Source of the DNA: an uncultured Dehalococcoidia bacterium
GTDB taxonomy: Bacteria; Chloroflexota; Dehalococcoidia; Lucifugimonadales; Lucifugimonadaceae
Direction: 5' to 3'
Assembly (NCBI GenBank): GCA_913052475.1
Contig: CAJXEJ010000019.1
Span: 1 to 40,589, forward strand
Length of the DNA: 40,589 bases
In this document: piece by piece, positions 8,042-16,898 of the stretch
How positions within the stretch are numbered: position 1 is the first letter of the stretch
Layout: every line of letters starts with the position of its first letter
Translations under genes and position numbers: made by a program
The notes under the pieces: generated by a model
Database searches by the model: none
Seen by the model: only the letters and a program-made list of their open reading frames with translations
What the model was told of the DNA's origin: nothing

Positions 8042-9699
8042 TGAGCACCAGCGTAGTTGCCATGACGGTTCGCGAGCGCTGGCGGGGAATGGCGATCGGC
8101 GCAGTGACGCTTGGGGTTTTCTTCCTGTTTGGGATGGCCATTTACAAGGATGTTGACCTCAGTTTTTACGAGGAATTTCCTGAAGCCGTTCAGGTGATGA
8201 TGAATATCCCTGAAGGCGCGGGTGTTGGCAGCCTTGCGTATGGCGCTATTTACGGACTTTATGGCGCGCTGGCTATGGGAATTCTGGCTGTGCTGGCTGG
8301 AGCGTCGCTGATCGCTGGTGAGGAGAGGAACGGGACGCTGGGTTTGCTGCTTGCGAATCCTAAAAGCCGAGTGCAGGTGCTTGTTTCAAAGATTGTGGCA
8401 CTACTACTTTTGCTTGCGATTTCGACGGTAGTGCTTGATGTCGTAGGCCGACTGGTTCCGGTTGTCCTCGATGTAGAAATTGGTGGGATGCAGGTTGAGG
8501 CGCAGCTGTTCCACATTTTTATCAACTCAGTTTTCTACGGAATGCTTGCTGTGTTCATAGGAGCTTGGACCGGAAACGGTGGACTCGCCTCGGGAGTGAG
8601 TATCGGGTTGATGATCGTTTCGATGCTTGCTGCGGGGCTGCTTCCGCTCGTCGAGGGGCTTGAGAACTACGCCAAGATATTTCCGTGGTACTACTTCGAC
8701 GGGAGCAATCCGGTTACGGATGGCGTGGAGTGGGGGCACATAGCCGTTCTCGGTGTTGCGTCGGTTGTGTTCGTTGTTGCAGCTCTAGTTGGAGTTTCGC
8801 GTCGTGATCTGAAGGCGCAGGCAATTGGTCTGACGATGATCGACCGCCTGCGAGCGAATCCGATGACGCAGAAGATGGTCGATCGGGTCGCCGGGACTGC
8901 GAAGGCATCTTACATCTGGGTCAAGATCACTTCTGAGCACCAGATACTGCTGATAGCGGCTGCGTATTACATGTTTTTGGTTGGCGGTGTGGTGATCGGT
9001 CTGTTCTACAGTCTGCTCGATGACAGTCTTCTGAAGTTATCGGAGCAGCTTCCCGAAACGTTGATGGCGCTGGCGGGTGGGGGTGATATGAGCACCCCAG
9101 AGGGCTACTACACGGTCGAGAATTTCGGGTTGATGGCACCGTTTATTTTCATGATGGTGACGGTCGTCGTGGGTGCTCGGGCGCTCGCCGGTGAGGAGTC
9201 GAAGCGGACGATGGGGCTGTTGCTAGCCAACCCGATTTCTCGATCTCGAATCGTGTACGAGACGATGGCTGCGATGGTCGTTTTGACGGCCATACTCGGA
9301 TTCGCGACGTTTGCAGGAACTTCTCTTGGATCGCTGCTAAGCGGGCTCGATATGAGCTACGGCAACATCGCTGCGATCTCACTCCACTTGTCGTTGCTCG
9401 GGTTGGTGTTCGGCGGGCTGGCGCTGGCGCTGAGTGCTGCGACGGGGCAGGTGAAAATTGCGGTGTTCGGAAGCGTGGGGCCGGCGGTGATTCTCTACCT
9501 GCTGGATGCGTTTTTACCATTGAACGACAATCTTGCCGGATACGCAAAATGGTCGCCTTTTTACTACTACTCAGGTAGCGATCCGCTGGTGAACGGGATG
9601 CACTGGGGTCACGGCGGAGTGCTGGCTGCTATCGCAGTGGTGCTGGTGGTGGTTGCGGTGGTTTTGTTTGGCCGACGGGATTTGCGACAGACGGGCTGA
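8041..9699 (+). CDS. ABC-2 type permease with internal duplication
   Basis: The 552-residue membrane protein is made of two similar halves, each with about six hydrophobic segments. The cytoplasmic motif GEERNGTLGLLLANPKSR (about residues 93-110) returns as GEESKRTMGLLLANPISR (about 383-400). The end segments also correspond: YYFDGSNPVTDG..WGH and YYYSGSDPLVNG..WGH, each followed by a membrane helix and a [GR]RDL ending. One polypeptide could therefore supply both membrane halves that exporters usually build as a dimer. The start is ATG at 8041, or GTG at 8038, directly after the ATPase gene. The gene completes the two-gene operon. Confidence 0.9.
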   Translation: MSTSVVAMTVRERWRGMAIGAVTLGVFFLFGMAIYKDVDLSFYEEFPEAVQVMMNIPEGAGVGSLAYGAIYGLYGALAMGILAVLAGASLIAGEERNGTLGLLLANPKSRVQVLVSKIVALLLLLAISTVVLDVVGRLVPVVLDVEIGGMQVEAQLFHIFINSVFYGMLAVFIGAWTGNGGLASGVSIGLMIVSMLAAGLLPLVEGLENYAKIFPWYYFDGSNPVTDGVEWGHIAVLGVASVVFVVAALVGVSRRDLKAQAIGLTMIDRLRANPMTQKMVDRVAGTAKASYIWVKITSEHQILLIAAAYYMFLVGGVVIGLFYSLLDDSLLKLSEQLPETLMALAGGGDMSTPEGYYTVENFGLMAPFIFMMVTVVVGARALAGEESKRTMGLLLANPISRSRIVYETMAAMVVLTAILGFATFAGTSLGSLLSGLDMSYGNIAAISLHLSLLGLVFGGLALALSAATGQVKIAVFGSVGPAVILYLLDAFLPLNDNLAGYAKWSPFYYYSGSDPLVNGMHWGHGGVLAAIAVVLVVVAVVLFGRRDLRQTG

Positions 9700-9816
9700 A
9701 CCGGGCTTAGCTGAGTTCCGTTTGATCGTCGATAACGACGATTCCTTTTCGGACTCCCCGGGCAACGGCTTCGGTTCTGCGACTGACTCCCTGCTTCATG
9801 CGATGACAGGCGTGGG

Positions 9817-10433
9817 TTACGAGAGTGGGCTGAAGGGAAAGGGTAAGTAGAGGGTGTTTGATTGGGTTCGGGGGCTTGGTGCGTCTTTTGGTGGCCATAC
9901 ATCGGCTCTGATTGCTTCTTTGCGGACCTGGGAGCGTTCTTCGAGCGATTTGTATGCCCATATGTGCGCCCATTTGTTTAGATCGCCAAGTTCTGTGTAC
10001 CAGCAACCATGAACGGAGAGAGTTTTCTTCGCTCGTCGATCGCTTTACCCCATCTGTCGATGACTTTCGGTATTTCGCCGGTTCTGTAGGTGTACGTCCG
10101 AAGTTCGTAGAAGGGACCTCGAGCACCGGTTATCGAGGAGTCGTTGAACGGGGCCGGGAAGTAGATTTCGGCTGATTGGTCAGCGAGTAAATCGCCTGTG
10201 GGCGGTGGCCAACCGGTGATGCCGGTGGGTTTTGTCGCGAATGGCGAGGCGTTCGTCCATGCTTTCGTATGGCCAAATGTGGAGTGCCCGGTTGAGGGGC
10301 CGAATTCGGAGTAGAAGTAACCGAAGAGATCGGAGTGGTCGAGTCGTCCTCCAGCGAGTGAGTTGGTGAGGATTTCCTGATATTTGGGCAGGTTGTGGGG
10401 GAAGAGGTCGTATGTCCGGAATTCGTAGATCAT
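9817..10433 (-). pseudogene. NIPSNAP family gene broken by a one-base frameshift
   Basis: Translation from ATG at 10433 gives MIYEFRTYDL and runs through a second NIPSNAP repeat (FYELRTYTYRTGEIPKVID) to KLSPFM, then leaves the family and stops at 9978. In the next frame the expected family ending follows at once: GCWYTELGDLNKWAHIW, then AYKSLEERSQVRKEA and a proline-rich end at a stop at 9817. A single missing G near 10004-10010 (ATGGT for ATGGGT) explains everything. Repaired, the protein would have about 206 residues, the normal size for a two-repeat NIPSNAP protein. It could be a real pseudogene or a sequencing or assembly error. It follows ilvD on the same strand but is separated from it by hairpins. 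Confidence 0.85.
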
Positions 10434-10479
10434 GTTTGGGTTGTGGGGTGAAGTGATTGGGTGGGCGGTTGGTCAATTG

Positions 10480-10550
10480 ACCCCGATTTTCATCGGGGTG
10501 TCAGTGTTTGGTTTGGTTGGCTAATCCGAAGTTTTTCGACTCAGCCAACC
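10480..10550 (-). terminator. two strong hairpins downstream of ilvD
   Basis: ACCCCGAT-TTTC-ATCGGGGT (10480-10499) is a perfect 8-bp hairpin. GGTTGGCT (10515-10522) pairs with AGCCAACC (10543-10550) around a smaller inner stem. They lie just after the ilvD stop codon and before the NIPSNAP gene. Neither is followed by a T-tract on the minus strand, so they may end or stabilise the ilvD transcript by another route. Confidence 0.45.
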
Positions 10551-10584
10551 GTATTCTATCTGGCAGAAAAATTGCCAATGGCAC

Positions 10585-12312
10585 CTAGCTAGTGGTGGCG
10601 CCAGTTGAGGCGGGGTTTACTAGTTTGATGTACTTGCTGAGGACGCCTTTGGTGTAGGGCGGAGGCTTTGGTTGCCACTTTTCGAGGCGGGATGCCATTT
10701 CTTTGTCGCTGATCTTAACGTTGAGTTCGAAATCGTCGAGGTTTACTTCGATGAGATCGCCATCTTGCACAACCGCGATAGGGCCACCAACGGCGGCTTC
10801 GGGTCCGATGTGACCGATCATTGACCCGTGGGATGCGCCCGAGAATCGACCGTCGGTCATGAGCAGAACTTTTTCGCCAAGCCCCTGTCCGACAAGAGCG
10901 GCTGTCACCGAAAGCATTTCTCGCATTCCGGGTCCGCCTTTGGGACCTTCGTAGCGGATGACGATGGCATCGCCTTCGTTGATAGACCGCTTCTGGAGAG
11001 CTTCCATTACACCTTCTTCACCGTCGAACACTTTGGCTGGACCACCGAAGGTCTGACCGAACTGGTGTCCGGCGACTTTCAGTACACAGCCGTCTGGGGC
11101 GAGGTTTCCGAAGAGAGTGACGAGTCCACCGGTTTCAGAGATGGGTTCTTCTACCGAGTGGAGAACTTTGGTTGGCTCGGGGACTGTTACATCAGCGAGA
11201 TTTTCGGCGACGGTCTTTCCAGTGACAGTCAGGCAGTCACCATGAAGGAGACCAGCGTCGAGGAGTCGCTTCATTACGACCGGGATGCCGCCGAGTCGAT
11301 CGATATCGAGCATCACGTAGTCGCCACCGGGTTTCATATTGGCGATGAGTGGGGTTTTCATCGAGATGTCGTGGATGTCTTTGAGGGTTAACTCGACGCC
11401 GATTTCGTCTGCGATCGCCGGGAGGTGGAGGGTGGTGTTTGTTGAACCGCCCATAGCAACGACCACCGTTACAGCGTTCTCGAACGCTTCGAGTGTGAGA
11501 ATATCGGAGGGTCGGATGTTCTTGTGGAGCAGGTTCATCACGGCGTGACCGGCTTCACGTGACGAGGCGATTTTTCGCTGGTCGACGTTGGGCTCGGAGG
11601 CCGATCCGGGGAGGGAGAGACCGAGGGCTTCACCAATAGACGACATGGTGTTGGCTGTGAACATTCCGCCACATGATCCCGAGCCGGGGCATGCGTGATT
11701 TTCGATTGCGTAGAGTTCGTCGGCGTCGATCTGGCCGGTCTGGAACTGTCCTACTGCTTCGAAAACGTTCTGGATCTGGATATCTTCGCCATGAAGTGAG
11801 CCAGGAAGGATCGAACCGCCGTAGATGAAAACGGAGGGTACGTTGAGGCGCGCCATCGACATCATTCCACCGGGGAGTGACTTGTCGCAACCGGCTACGA
11901 CGACCAGCCCGTCGTAGCGTTCGGCGAACACGACCGTTTCAATGGAATCGGCGATGACTTCTCTAGAAACAAGGGAGCCTCGCATTCCTTCTGTTCCCAT
12001 TGAAATAGCATCGGAAACGGTGATGGTTCCGAAGGTGAAGGGTGTTCCTTCGGCGGCGAATACTCCGCGTTTTACTTCTTCAACAAGCGGCTCGATTCCT
12101 GAGTTGCAGGGGGTGACTTCGTTATGGGTGGAAGCGATTCCGACGAAGGGGGCAAGGATGTCTTTGTCGCTGAGCCCCATCGCTTTCATCATCGAGCGGT
12201 GAGGTGCTCGAATGGCGCCTTCGGTGGTTTCCCATGATCGCCATTTTCCGGGTGCCCTCTTGGCTGAGCGTGCGGAGTCGAGTTTTTCTTGTGGATCGCT
12301 TGTTGTGGTCAT
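10585..12312 (-). CDS. ilvD: dihydroxy-acid dehydratase
   Basis: The 575-residue enzyme converts 2,3-dihydroxy acids to 2-oxo acids in valine, leucine and isoleucine synthesis. The cluster-ligand cysteines are visible: C69 in TPCNSG, C142 in GCDKSLPG and C214 in [12 protein letters not shown]. The C-terminal segment has the family pattern GRFSGASHG. Length and the early VTPCN motif match the IlvD/Edd family, and the spacing suits the [2Fe-2S] type used by many aerobes. It starts at an ATG at 12312 and is read divergently from the SMP-30 gene. No other ilv or leu genes are in the window. A sugar-acid dehydratase role is possible within this family, but the sequence looks like ordinary IlvD. 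Confidence 0.93.
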   Translation of the reverse strand: MTTTSDPQEKLDSARSAKRAPGKWRSWETTEGAIRAPHRSMMKAMGLSDKDILAPFVGIASTHNEVTPCNSGIEPLVEEVKRGVFAAEGTPFTFGTITVSDAISMGTEGMRGSLVSREVIADSIETVVFAERYDGLVVVAGCDKSLPGGMMSMARLNVPSVFIYGGSILPGSLHGEDIQIQNVFEAVGQFQTGQIDADELYAIENHACPGSGSCGGMFTANTMSSIGEALGLSLPGSASEPNVDQRKIASSREAGHAVMNLLHKNIRPSDILTLEAFENAVTVVVAMGGSTNTTLHLPAIADEIGVELTLKDIHDISMKTPLIANMKPGGDYVMLDIDRLGGIPVVMKRLLDAGLLHGDCLTVTGKTVAENLADVTVPEPTKVLHSVEEPISETGGLVTLFGNLAPDGCVLKVAGHQFGQTFGGPAKVFDGEEGVMEALQKRSINEGDAIVIRYEGPKGGPGMREMLSVTAALVGQGLGEKVLLMTDGRFSGASHGSMIGHIGPEAAVGGPIAVVQDGDLIEVNLDDFELNVKISDKEMASRLEKWQPKPPPYTKGVLSKYIKLVNPASTGATTS

Positions 12313-12544
12313 TTTGGTGTTTTTGACTTGTTGTTTCTGGTTTTACTCGTGCTTCAACGTTTGTTGTTGAACTTGAATCACGGTGTTTTGCGATCCGTAA
12401 TGGTACATGGGGAAGAGGAGATTTTCTTTGGAGGTTTTTGGTTAGGTGGCGGGTGTTGTAGGGTAGCGTGCACTACGGCACTTCGTGGCCCTTCGACGAG
12501 GCCCAGGATGATGCTGATTGATCGCACTTATTAGGGAGTAATGC

Positions 12545-13465
12545 ATGGTTTCGGATTCGATTGAGTTGATTGCTGATGATCTGTTTTTTCCGGAGGGTCC
12601 TAGATGGCGCGCTGAGGAGCAGAAGCTGTATTTCAGTGATGTGATGGCGGGCAAGGTTTCTCGTGTCGATGATGCTAGCGCGGTTGAGACGGTATTCGAA
12701 CCGGGAGAGTTTCCGAATGGGCTAGGGTTTCTGGACAACGGCGATCTGTTGGTTGTTGCGACAGAGAGTAGGACAATTGTTCGATTGGCTGCATACCAGG
12801 TGGTGGTGGGTAGTGCGAGGCGGTCGGATTCTTCGCACCATGCTGATATTTCGACGGCGTACGGAACTAGGAACAACGACATGGTGGTTGCTCAGAACGG
12901 GAACGCTTACGCGGGGGCATATCTTCCAGGATTGAGCGAGGAGGTTCCACCGGGTCCAGCGAATCCACCGCAGTTTGGAAATTTGGTTTTGGTGCGTCCT
13001 GATGGGTCATCGCAAGTGGTGGCAGATCGTGTGTGCTTTCCGAACGGTGGGGCGGTAACTCCAGATGGGAAGACGCTGATCGTTGCGGAGACTTTTGCGT
13101 TTACGTTAACGGCCTGGGACATCGAGGACGACGGAACGTTGTCAGGCCGGAGACCGTTCGCGAATCTGGCGGCTCCGACGGATGGGATTTCGTTAGACGC
13201 TGAAGGCTGTATCTGGGTGGCGTGTCCATATTTCTCTTATGGCGATTCCGGTGGTTGGGTTCGGGTTGCTGATGGCGGTGAGATTAAGCAGGTGATTGCG
13301 CTTGAGGATCGGGACAAGAGTGCTTATGCGTGCATGCTCGGTGGAGCCGATGGTCGAGATTTGTGGCTGTGCGAGTCGACCGTTTTTGGCCAAGAACGTT
13401 TTCAGGGTGATGGTCGAGTGCGCAAGGTGCGAGTGGATGTGCCTATGGCTGAGGGGCAGTGTTAG
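12545..13465 (+). CDS. SMP-30/gluconolactonase family protein
   Basis: The 306-residue six-bladed beta-propeller enzyme has the expected metal ligands: E17 in FFPEGPRW, an Asn in NNDMVV near residue 111, N167 in FPNGG and D213 in PTDGISLD. Family members hydrolyse sugar lactones or related esters. It starts at an ATG with AGGGAG six bases upstream; an ATG four bases earlier is out of frame. Residues 82-98 between blades are unusual for the family and rich in Ser/Arg. The gene stands alone: ilvD is divergent and the glycyl radical enzyme gene is convergent. The nearby aldolases and dehydrogenases make a role in sugar-acid breakdown plausible. Confidence 0.9.
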   Translation: MVSDSIELIADDLFFPEGPRWRAEEQKLYFSDVMAGKVSRVDDASAVETVFEPGEFPNGLGFLDNGDLLVVATESRTIVRLAAYQVVVGSARRSDSSHHADISTAYGTRNNDMVVAQNGNAYAGAYLPGLSEEVPPGPANPPQFGNLVLVRPDGSSQVVADRVCFPNGGAVTPDGKTLIVAETFAFTLTAWDIEDDGTLSGRRPFANLAAPTDGISLDAEGCIWVACPYFSYGDSGGWVRVADGGEIKQVIALEDRDKSAYACMLGGADGRDLWLCESTVFGQERFQGDGRVRKVRVDVPMAEGQC

Positions 13466-13520
13466 GACGCCGGTGACGTGGCAATTGTGTTAGGGCGTGG
13501 TTTGCGTAGTTGCGTTCCCC

Positions 13521-13563
13521 CCCTGGTCTAGCCTCCTCCCTCAGGGAGAAGGCTAGACCAGGG
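13521..13563. terminator. long hairpin between convergent genes, probable two-way terminator
   Basis: CCCTGGTCTAGCC (13521-13533) and GGCTAGACCAGGG (13551-13563) form a perfect 13-bp stem. The 17-nt loop holds a second small stem CTCCC/GGGAG. It is followed on the plus strand by ATTAAAAAA. It sits between the convergent stops of the SMP-30 and glycyl radical enzyme genes. A related but degenerate hairpin lies at 19067-19102. Confidence 0.6.
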
Positions 13564-13571
13564 ATTAAAAA

Positions 13572-13595
13572 ATCCTGAAATGAATTCAGGGTGAC
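13572..13595. repeat. REP-like element, type A
   Basis: CCTGAA-ATGAA-TTCAGG, with flanking AT and GTGAC, is a near copy of the palindrome at 6918-6942. The minus strand reads GTCACCCTGAATTCATTTCAGGAT. It lies directly beside the long hairpin between convergent genes. Confidence 0.65.
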
Positions 13596-13626
13596 AGTGC
13601 TGGCTATGGGGGCTAACTGATCTCGT

Positions 13627-15693
13627 TTACGCTTGGAAGGCTCCGTGTTGGGTTCGACCGAGGACGTGGTCTTGGAGTCCGGGTGGGAGGTCGACGAATA
13701 CGGCGGAGAAGCCCCAGACTCGAACGATTAGGCTGCGGTATTCCGGGTTGTCGGGGTTGTCGCGTGCCTTTAGCAGGGTGTCTCGATCGATGATGTTGAC
13801 CTGCAGAGTTATGACCGAAGGCATCTTCAGGAAGACGGTTAGAAGCGCCACGAATTTTTCGAATGCGTCGTCGCCTCGGACTATCGCTGAGTGAAGGGCG
13901 ATGTCGAGAACGGAGCCGTGACCGGCGCGGTCGAGATCGACTTTCGCAACTGATCGCAGGACAGCGGTGGGACCGCTGGTGTCCATTCCGACGGCGGGCG
14001 AGAAGCTATTGGCGGTGAGTTCACCCATTTTTCGTCCGTCGGGAGAGGCACCATATGCGCTCTTCTTGTGGATACCGAATGACATGAAGCCGGGCGCCCA
14101 TTTGCCGCCGGGACCTTCAGTGTTGTGGGATCGGTCGTGGACTCCGTCACAGAAGAATTCAGAGACTTCCTTGGCGATAAGATCGACGTAATCGTTGTCG
14201 TTGCCGAACTTGGCGGTTTTGTTCTTGAGTATTTGGTAGAGCGATTCGTAGCCTTCGAAATCGGCTTCCATCGCATTGCGGAGCCGAGTCCAAGTCAGGC
14301 TGCGCTCGTCGAAGATGAGCTGCTTGATAGCTGCGAGCCCGTCGGCAGCGTTTCCAACTTGAGCCAGAATCTTGCCGTTGATGGCGTATCGCGCTGCTGT
14401 CGGAGATGCTTCTTCCAGGCAGTCTTCGATTGCTGCTGCAAAGAACGGGAACGTTATTGGACGTGCCGGACCGGGAGCATCGGGCATAACCTCGACGAGC
14501 CGTGACTTGTAGTCGGCCATCACCTCATCGAACGTTGCAAACTCTTTGTTGGCTGTGCTGTATACGAGTTCGTTGAGAACTGGAAGCGCATCGGTGACTT
14601 TGAACTTGATGGTTCCCTTGCCCCCCATGATGAGTTCGGAGCAGCCGTCGTTGCAGTAGTCACGTGCTTCTTCGATCGGGATACCGATCTGTACGAGCGA
14701 AGGTACGGCGACTTCATCGTTGAAAACGGCGAGGTTGTTAGAACCTTTGGCGAGTGCTTGGGCGGATGCTCGGAGTAGGGATGCTGGTGTGCCTTCGAAG
14801 AATCGGACGTTTGTTTTGGGTTCGGCGAGCATCAGTTTTCCTGACGCCTCGACGCACATGAAAGTGACTTCATTCGAGGCGTCGCGACCGTCGGCTGTTT
14901 GACCGGCGATAGAGATGTTGCGCAGGGTGTCGTTGTCGGCGAGATTGGCGTGCGGGAAGTGGGCGGTTTTGATGAACAGGCACTCGAGAAGCTCTTGCGC
15001 CTCGGAGTGGGTGAGTCGACCGGAGTCGATGTCGTCACGGTAGTACGGGTACATCCACTGGTCGAAACGTCCGATGCAGCCACGGCCGCCCAGCACTCGG
15101 GTGAACTGTATGAGTTGGAGGGCAGAGTAGAACGAGGTTGGTTTGCCGGTCGCCAGTTCATCGCAAATTGCTGAGATGTTGTTGAGTTCTTGTGCCCTGA
15201 CGGGATCGGATTCGTTGGCGGCCTTGTTTTCGGCGTTACGTCCGAATTTTGCTACATATTTGCAGGCGGCTTCGAATGAAATTACGACGCCTTTGAGAAA
15301 GTCACGACTTTCTGGGTCGGTGACGGTCTGGAGTTTCTCTTGGGCCTTGTCTCGCATTCCCGGAAAGCCGCGGGAGAGGAGCATGGCGTGACCGGGTGGG
15401 TAGTGAGGATCGTATTCGCCGAGGTTGATTGATTCGGCGTCTTCGGGAGTTGCGAGTAGCGAGCCGACGATGAGTTCGTCGTCCTGAATGAACGGATCAC
15501 TGGCTTCGAGGAGAGAGGCGAAATCTTTAGCGTGACCGACGAGGGTGTCTTCCCCAGAACCGACGATCGGCTTCGTTGCCACCGCAGCATCGTGGGTCTT
15601 CTCCCAGTGCATGTTCCGGAGGCGGCTAATGCGGCTATTGGGATCGAGTTCCATGTTCAAGCGGTCTGACGCATCGCGCACAGGGGTCAGCAT
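13627..15693 (-). CDS. glycyl radical enzyme (pyruvate formate-lyase-like), short form
   Basis: The 688-residue protein has both signatures of a glycyl radical enzyme. The first is an active-site loop NDGCSEL with Cys351 and, two residues on, Glu353. The second is a C-terminal radical site RVWGFSAVFVDL with Gly661. The C-x-E pattern is that of radical dehydratases, C-N/C-S lyases and decarboxylases, not of pyruvate formate-lyase (C-C). It is about 80-100 residues shorter before the active-site Cys than characterised members (about 790-850 residues), so it belongs to no group I can name. The start is ATG at 15693 with GGAGAG seven bases upstream; the frame also has a TTG at 15699. The activase gene is divergent, 187 bp away. 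The enzyme is inactivated by oxygen once activated. The substrate is unknown. Confidence 0.92.
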   Translation of the reverse strand: MLTPVRDASDRLNMELDPNSRISRLRNMHWEKTHDAAVATKPIVGSGEDTLVGHAKDFASLLEASDPFIQDDELIVGSLLATPEDAESINLGEYDPHYPPGHAMLLSRGFPGMRDKAQEKLQTVTDPESRDFLKGVVISFEAACKYVAKFGRNAENKAANESDPVRAQELNNISAICDELATGKPTSFYSALQLIQFTRVLGGRGCIGRFDQWMYPYYRDDIDSGRLTHSEAQELLECLFIKTAHFPHANLADNDTLRNISIAGQTADGRDASNEVTFMCVEASGKLMLAEPKTNVRFFEGTPASLLRASAQALAKGSNNLAVFNDEVAVPSLVQIGIPIEEARDYCNDGCSELIMGGKGTIKFKVTDALPVLNELVYSTANKEFATFDEVMADYKSRLVEVMPDAPGPARPITFPFFAAAIEDCLEEASPTAARYAINGKILAQVGNAADGLAAIKQLIFDERSLTWTRLRNAMEADFEGYESLYQILKNKTAKFGNDNDYVDLIAKEVSEFFCDGVHDRSHNTEGPGGKWAPGFMSFGIHKKSAYGASPDGRKMGELTANSFSPAVGMDTSGPTAVLRSVAKVDLDRAGHGSVLDIALHSAIVRGDDAFEKFVALLTVFLKMPSVITLQVNIIDRDTLLKARDNPDNPEYRSLIVRVWGFSAVFVDLPPGLQDHVLGRTQHGAFQA

Positions 15694-15757
15694 GATCAAT
15701 CTCTCCGTATCGAGTCACGTTTATTAGGCAGTTCCCGTCCGTATTCAGGGAAGGATA

Positions 15758-15780
15758 AGCTATCTGGCGACTAGATAGCT
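15758..15780. promoter_or_regulatory. inverted repeat between glycyl radical enzyme and activase genes, likely operator
   Basis: AGCTATCT-GGCGACT-AGATAGCT is a perfect 8-bp inverted repeat with a 7-bp spacer, so the arm centres lie about 15 bp apart. It lies in the short divergent region and could control both genes at once. The symmetry suits a dimeric regulator; no regulator gene is adjacent. Confidence 0.5.
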
Positions 15781-15807
15781 AGTTTGGCTAAAATGTTGGC
15801 AAAGTGA

Positions 15808-15833
15808 GAACGGTCACTGAATTTTGATCGTTC
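15808..15833. promoter_or_regulatory. second inverted repeat in the same divergent region
   Basis: GAACGGTC (15808-15815) and GATCGTTC (15826-15833) match as an inverted repeat with one mismatch and a 10-bp spacer. It lies about 50 bp upstream of the activase start and could be a promoter-proximal operator or part of its leader. Evidence is symmetry and position only. Confidence 0.3.
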
Positions 15834-15880
15834 GCAAGAGTTTGGGTGATTCCGTATGTGGATCACGGAGAGCATTTTGT

Positions 15881-16822
15881 ATGGCCCCTTCTGAGATTGA
15901 GACATCGGTGCGAATCGGACGTGTTTTCGATATTCAGCGATTTTCTATCCATGACGGTCCGGGCATTCGGACGACGGTATTCCTGAAGGGATGCCCGCTG
16001 CGGTGTTTGTGGTGTCACAACCCGGAGAGTATTGACCCTCGTCCGTTGCTTTCTTTCGTTGCCGACAAGTGCATCAACTGTGGAGCGTGCGCAGAGGTGT
16101 GCCCGAATCAGGCTCACGTGATGGACGAGTCGCTCGGGCATGTGTTTTTGAGAAAGAAGTGCGATGCGGTCGGGGCGTGTGCTGACGTTTGCCCGTCGAA
16201 GGCGCTGGAGATCGTTGGGCGTGCTATGTCGCATGAAGAGGTGCTCGAGAGAGTGCTTCGAGACGTGCCGTTTTACGAGGCCTCGGGCGGTGGCGTGACG
16301 TTCTCGGGTGGCGAACCATTGCTACAGGTCGATTTTGCCGAGGCGTTGCTGCGTGATGTGAAGGCTGCGGGTGTTCATACCGCTGTCGAGACGGCGGGGC
16401 ATGTGATGTTCGATCGTCTTGAGAGAGTGGTTCCTTATACGGATCTGTTTTTGTTCGATGTGAAAGAAACGGACGACTCTCTACACCAGAAGTTCACGGG
16501 TGTTTCGGGCGATCGAATTCGAGAGAATTTGGTGAAGCTTCACGATACCGGTGCTTCGATTCTGATGCGGATGCCGATCGTTCCAGGCTTGAACGATCGT
16601 GAGGAGCATTTCCTTGAGGTGGCTCGTTTTGTTGCGCCACTTACGGATCTGCTGGGTGTTGAAGTGATGCCGTATCATAGCCTTGGTTTGAGCAAGCGTG
16701 ATCGTCTGGGTTTGGATCTGGAGGATGGGACGGAGTCGTCTCCACCGAGTAACGAGAAGATTGTGGAGTGGGTGAGTTTGCTGCGTGGCGAGGGTGTGAA
16801 CGTGGTGAACGAGGTACCGTAG
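15881..16822 (+). CDS. glycyl radical enzyme activating enzyme (radical SAM)
   Basis: The 313-residue activase would generate the glycyl radical on the neighbouring enzyme. It has the radical-SAM triad C38-x3-C42-x2-C45 (GCPLRCLWCHN) and a SAM-contact motif FSGGEPLLQ. A ferredoxin-like insert begins at residue 64: the first cluster is complete (CINCGACAEVCP), but the second keeps only three Cys (C94, C100, C104), with Val97 in place of the expected fourth. The start is ATG at 15881, with GGAGAG eight bases upstream; a longer frame to 15824 is rejected. The insert places it with activases of the C-x-E radical lyases rather than with the short PFL activase, agreeing with the partner's active site. 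Confidence 0.93.
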   Translation: MAPSEIETSVRIGRVFDIQRFSIHDGPGIRTTVFLKGCPLRCLWCHNPESIDPRPLLSFVADKCINCGACAEVCPNQAHVMDESLGHVFLRKKCDAVGACADVCPSKALEIVGRAMSHEEVLERVLRDVPFYEASGGGVTFSGGEPLLQVDFAEALLRDVKAAGVHTAVETAGHVMFDRLERVVPYTDLFLFDVKETDDSLHQKFTGVSGDRIRENLVKLHDTGASILMRMPIVPGLNDREEHFLEVARFVAPLTDLLGVEVMPYHSLGLSKRDRLGLDLEDGTESSPPSNEKIVEWVSLLRGEGVNVVNEVP

Positions 16823-16898
16823 GGTATTTGATGATCGTCGTGTCACACAGTTAACTTCCCTGCGACGACAGATGGCGATTACTCAGGATTTTGTTTGT

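Noticed and set aside
13627-15693. pyruvate formate-lyase as the identity of the glycyl radical enzyme
   Set aside because: Pyruvate formate-lyase has two adjacent active-site cysteines; here the loop is C-S-E with a single Cys, as in dehydratases and lyases.
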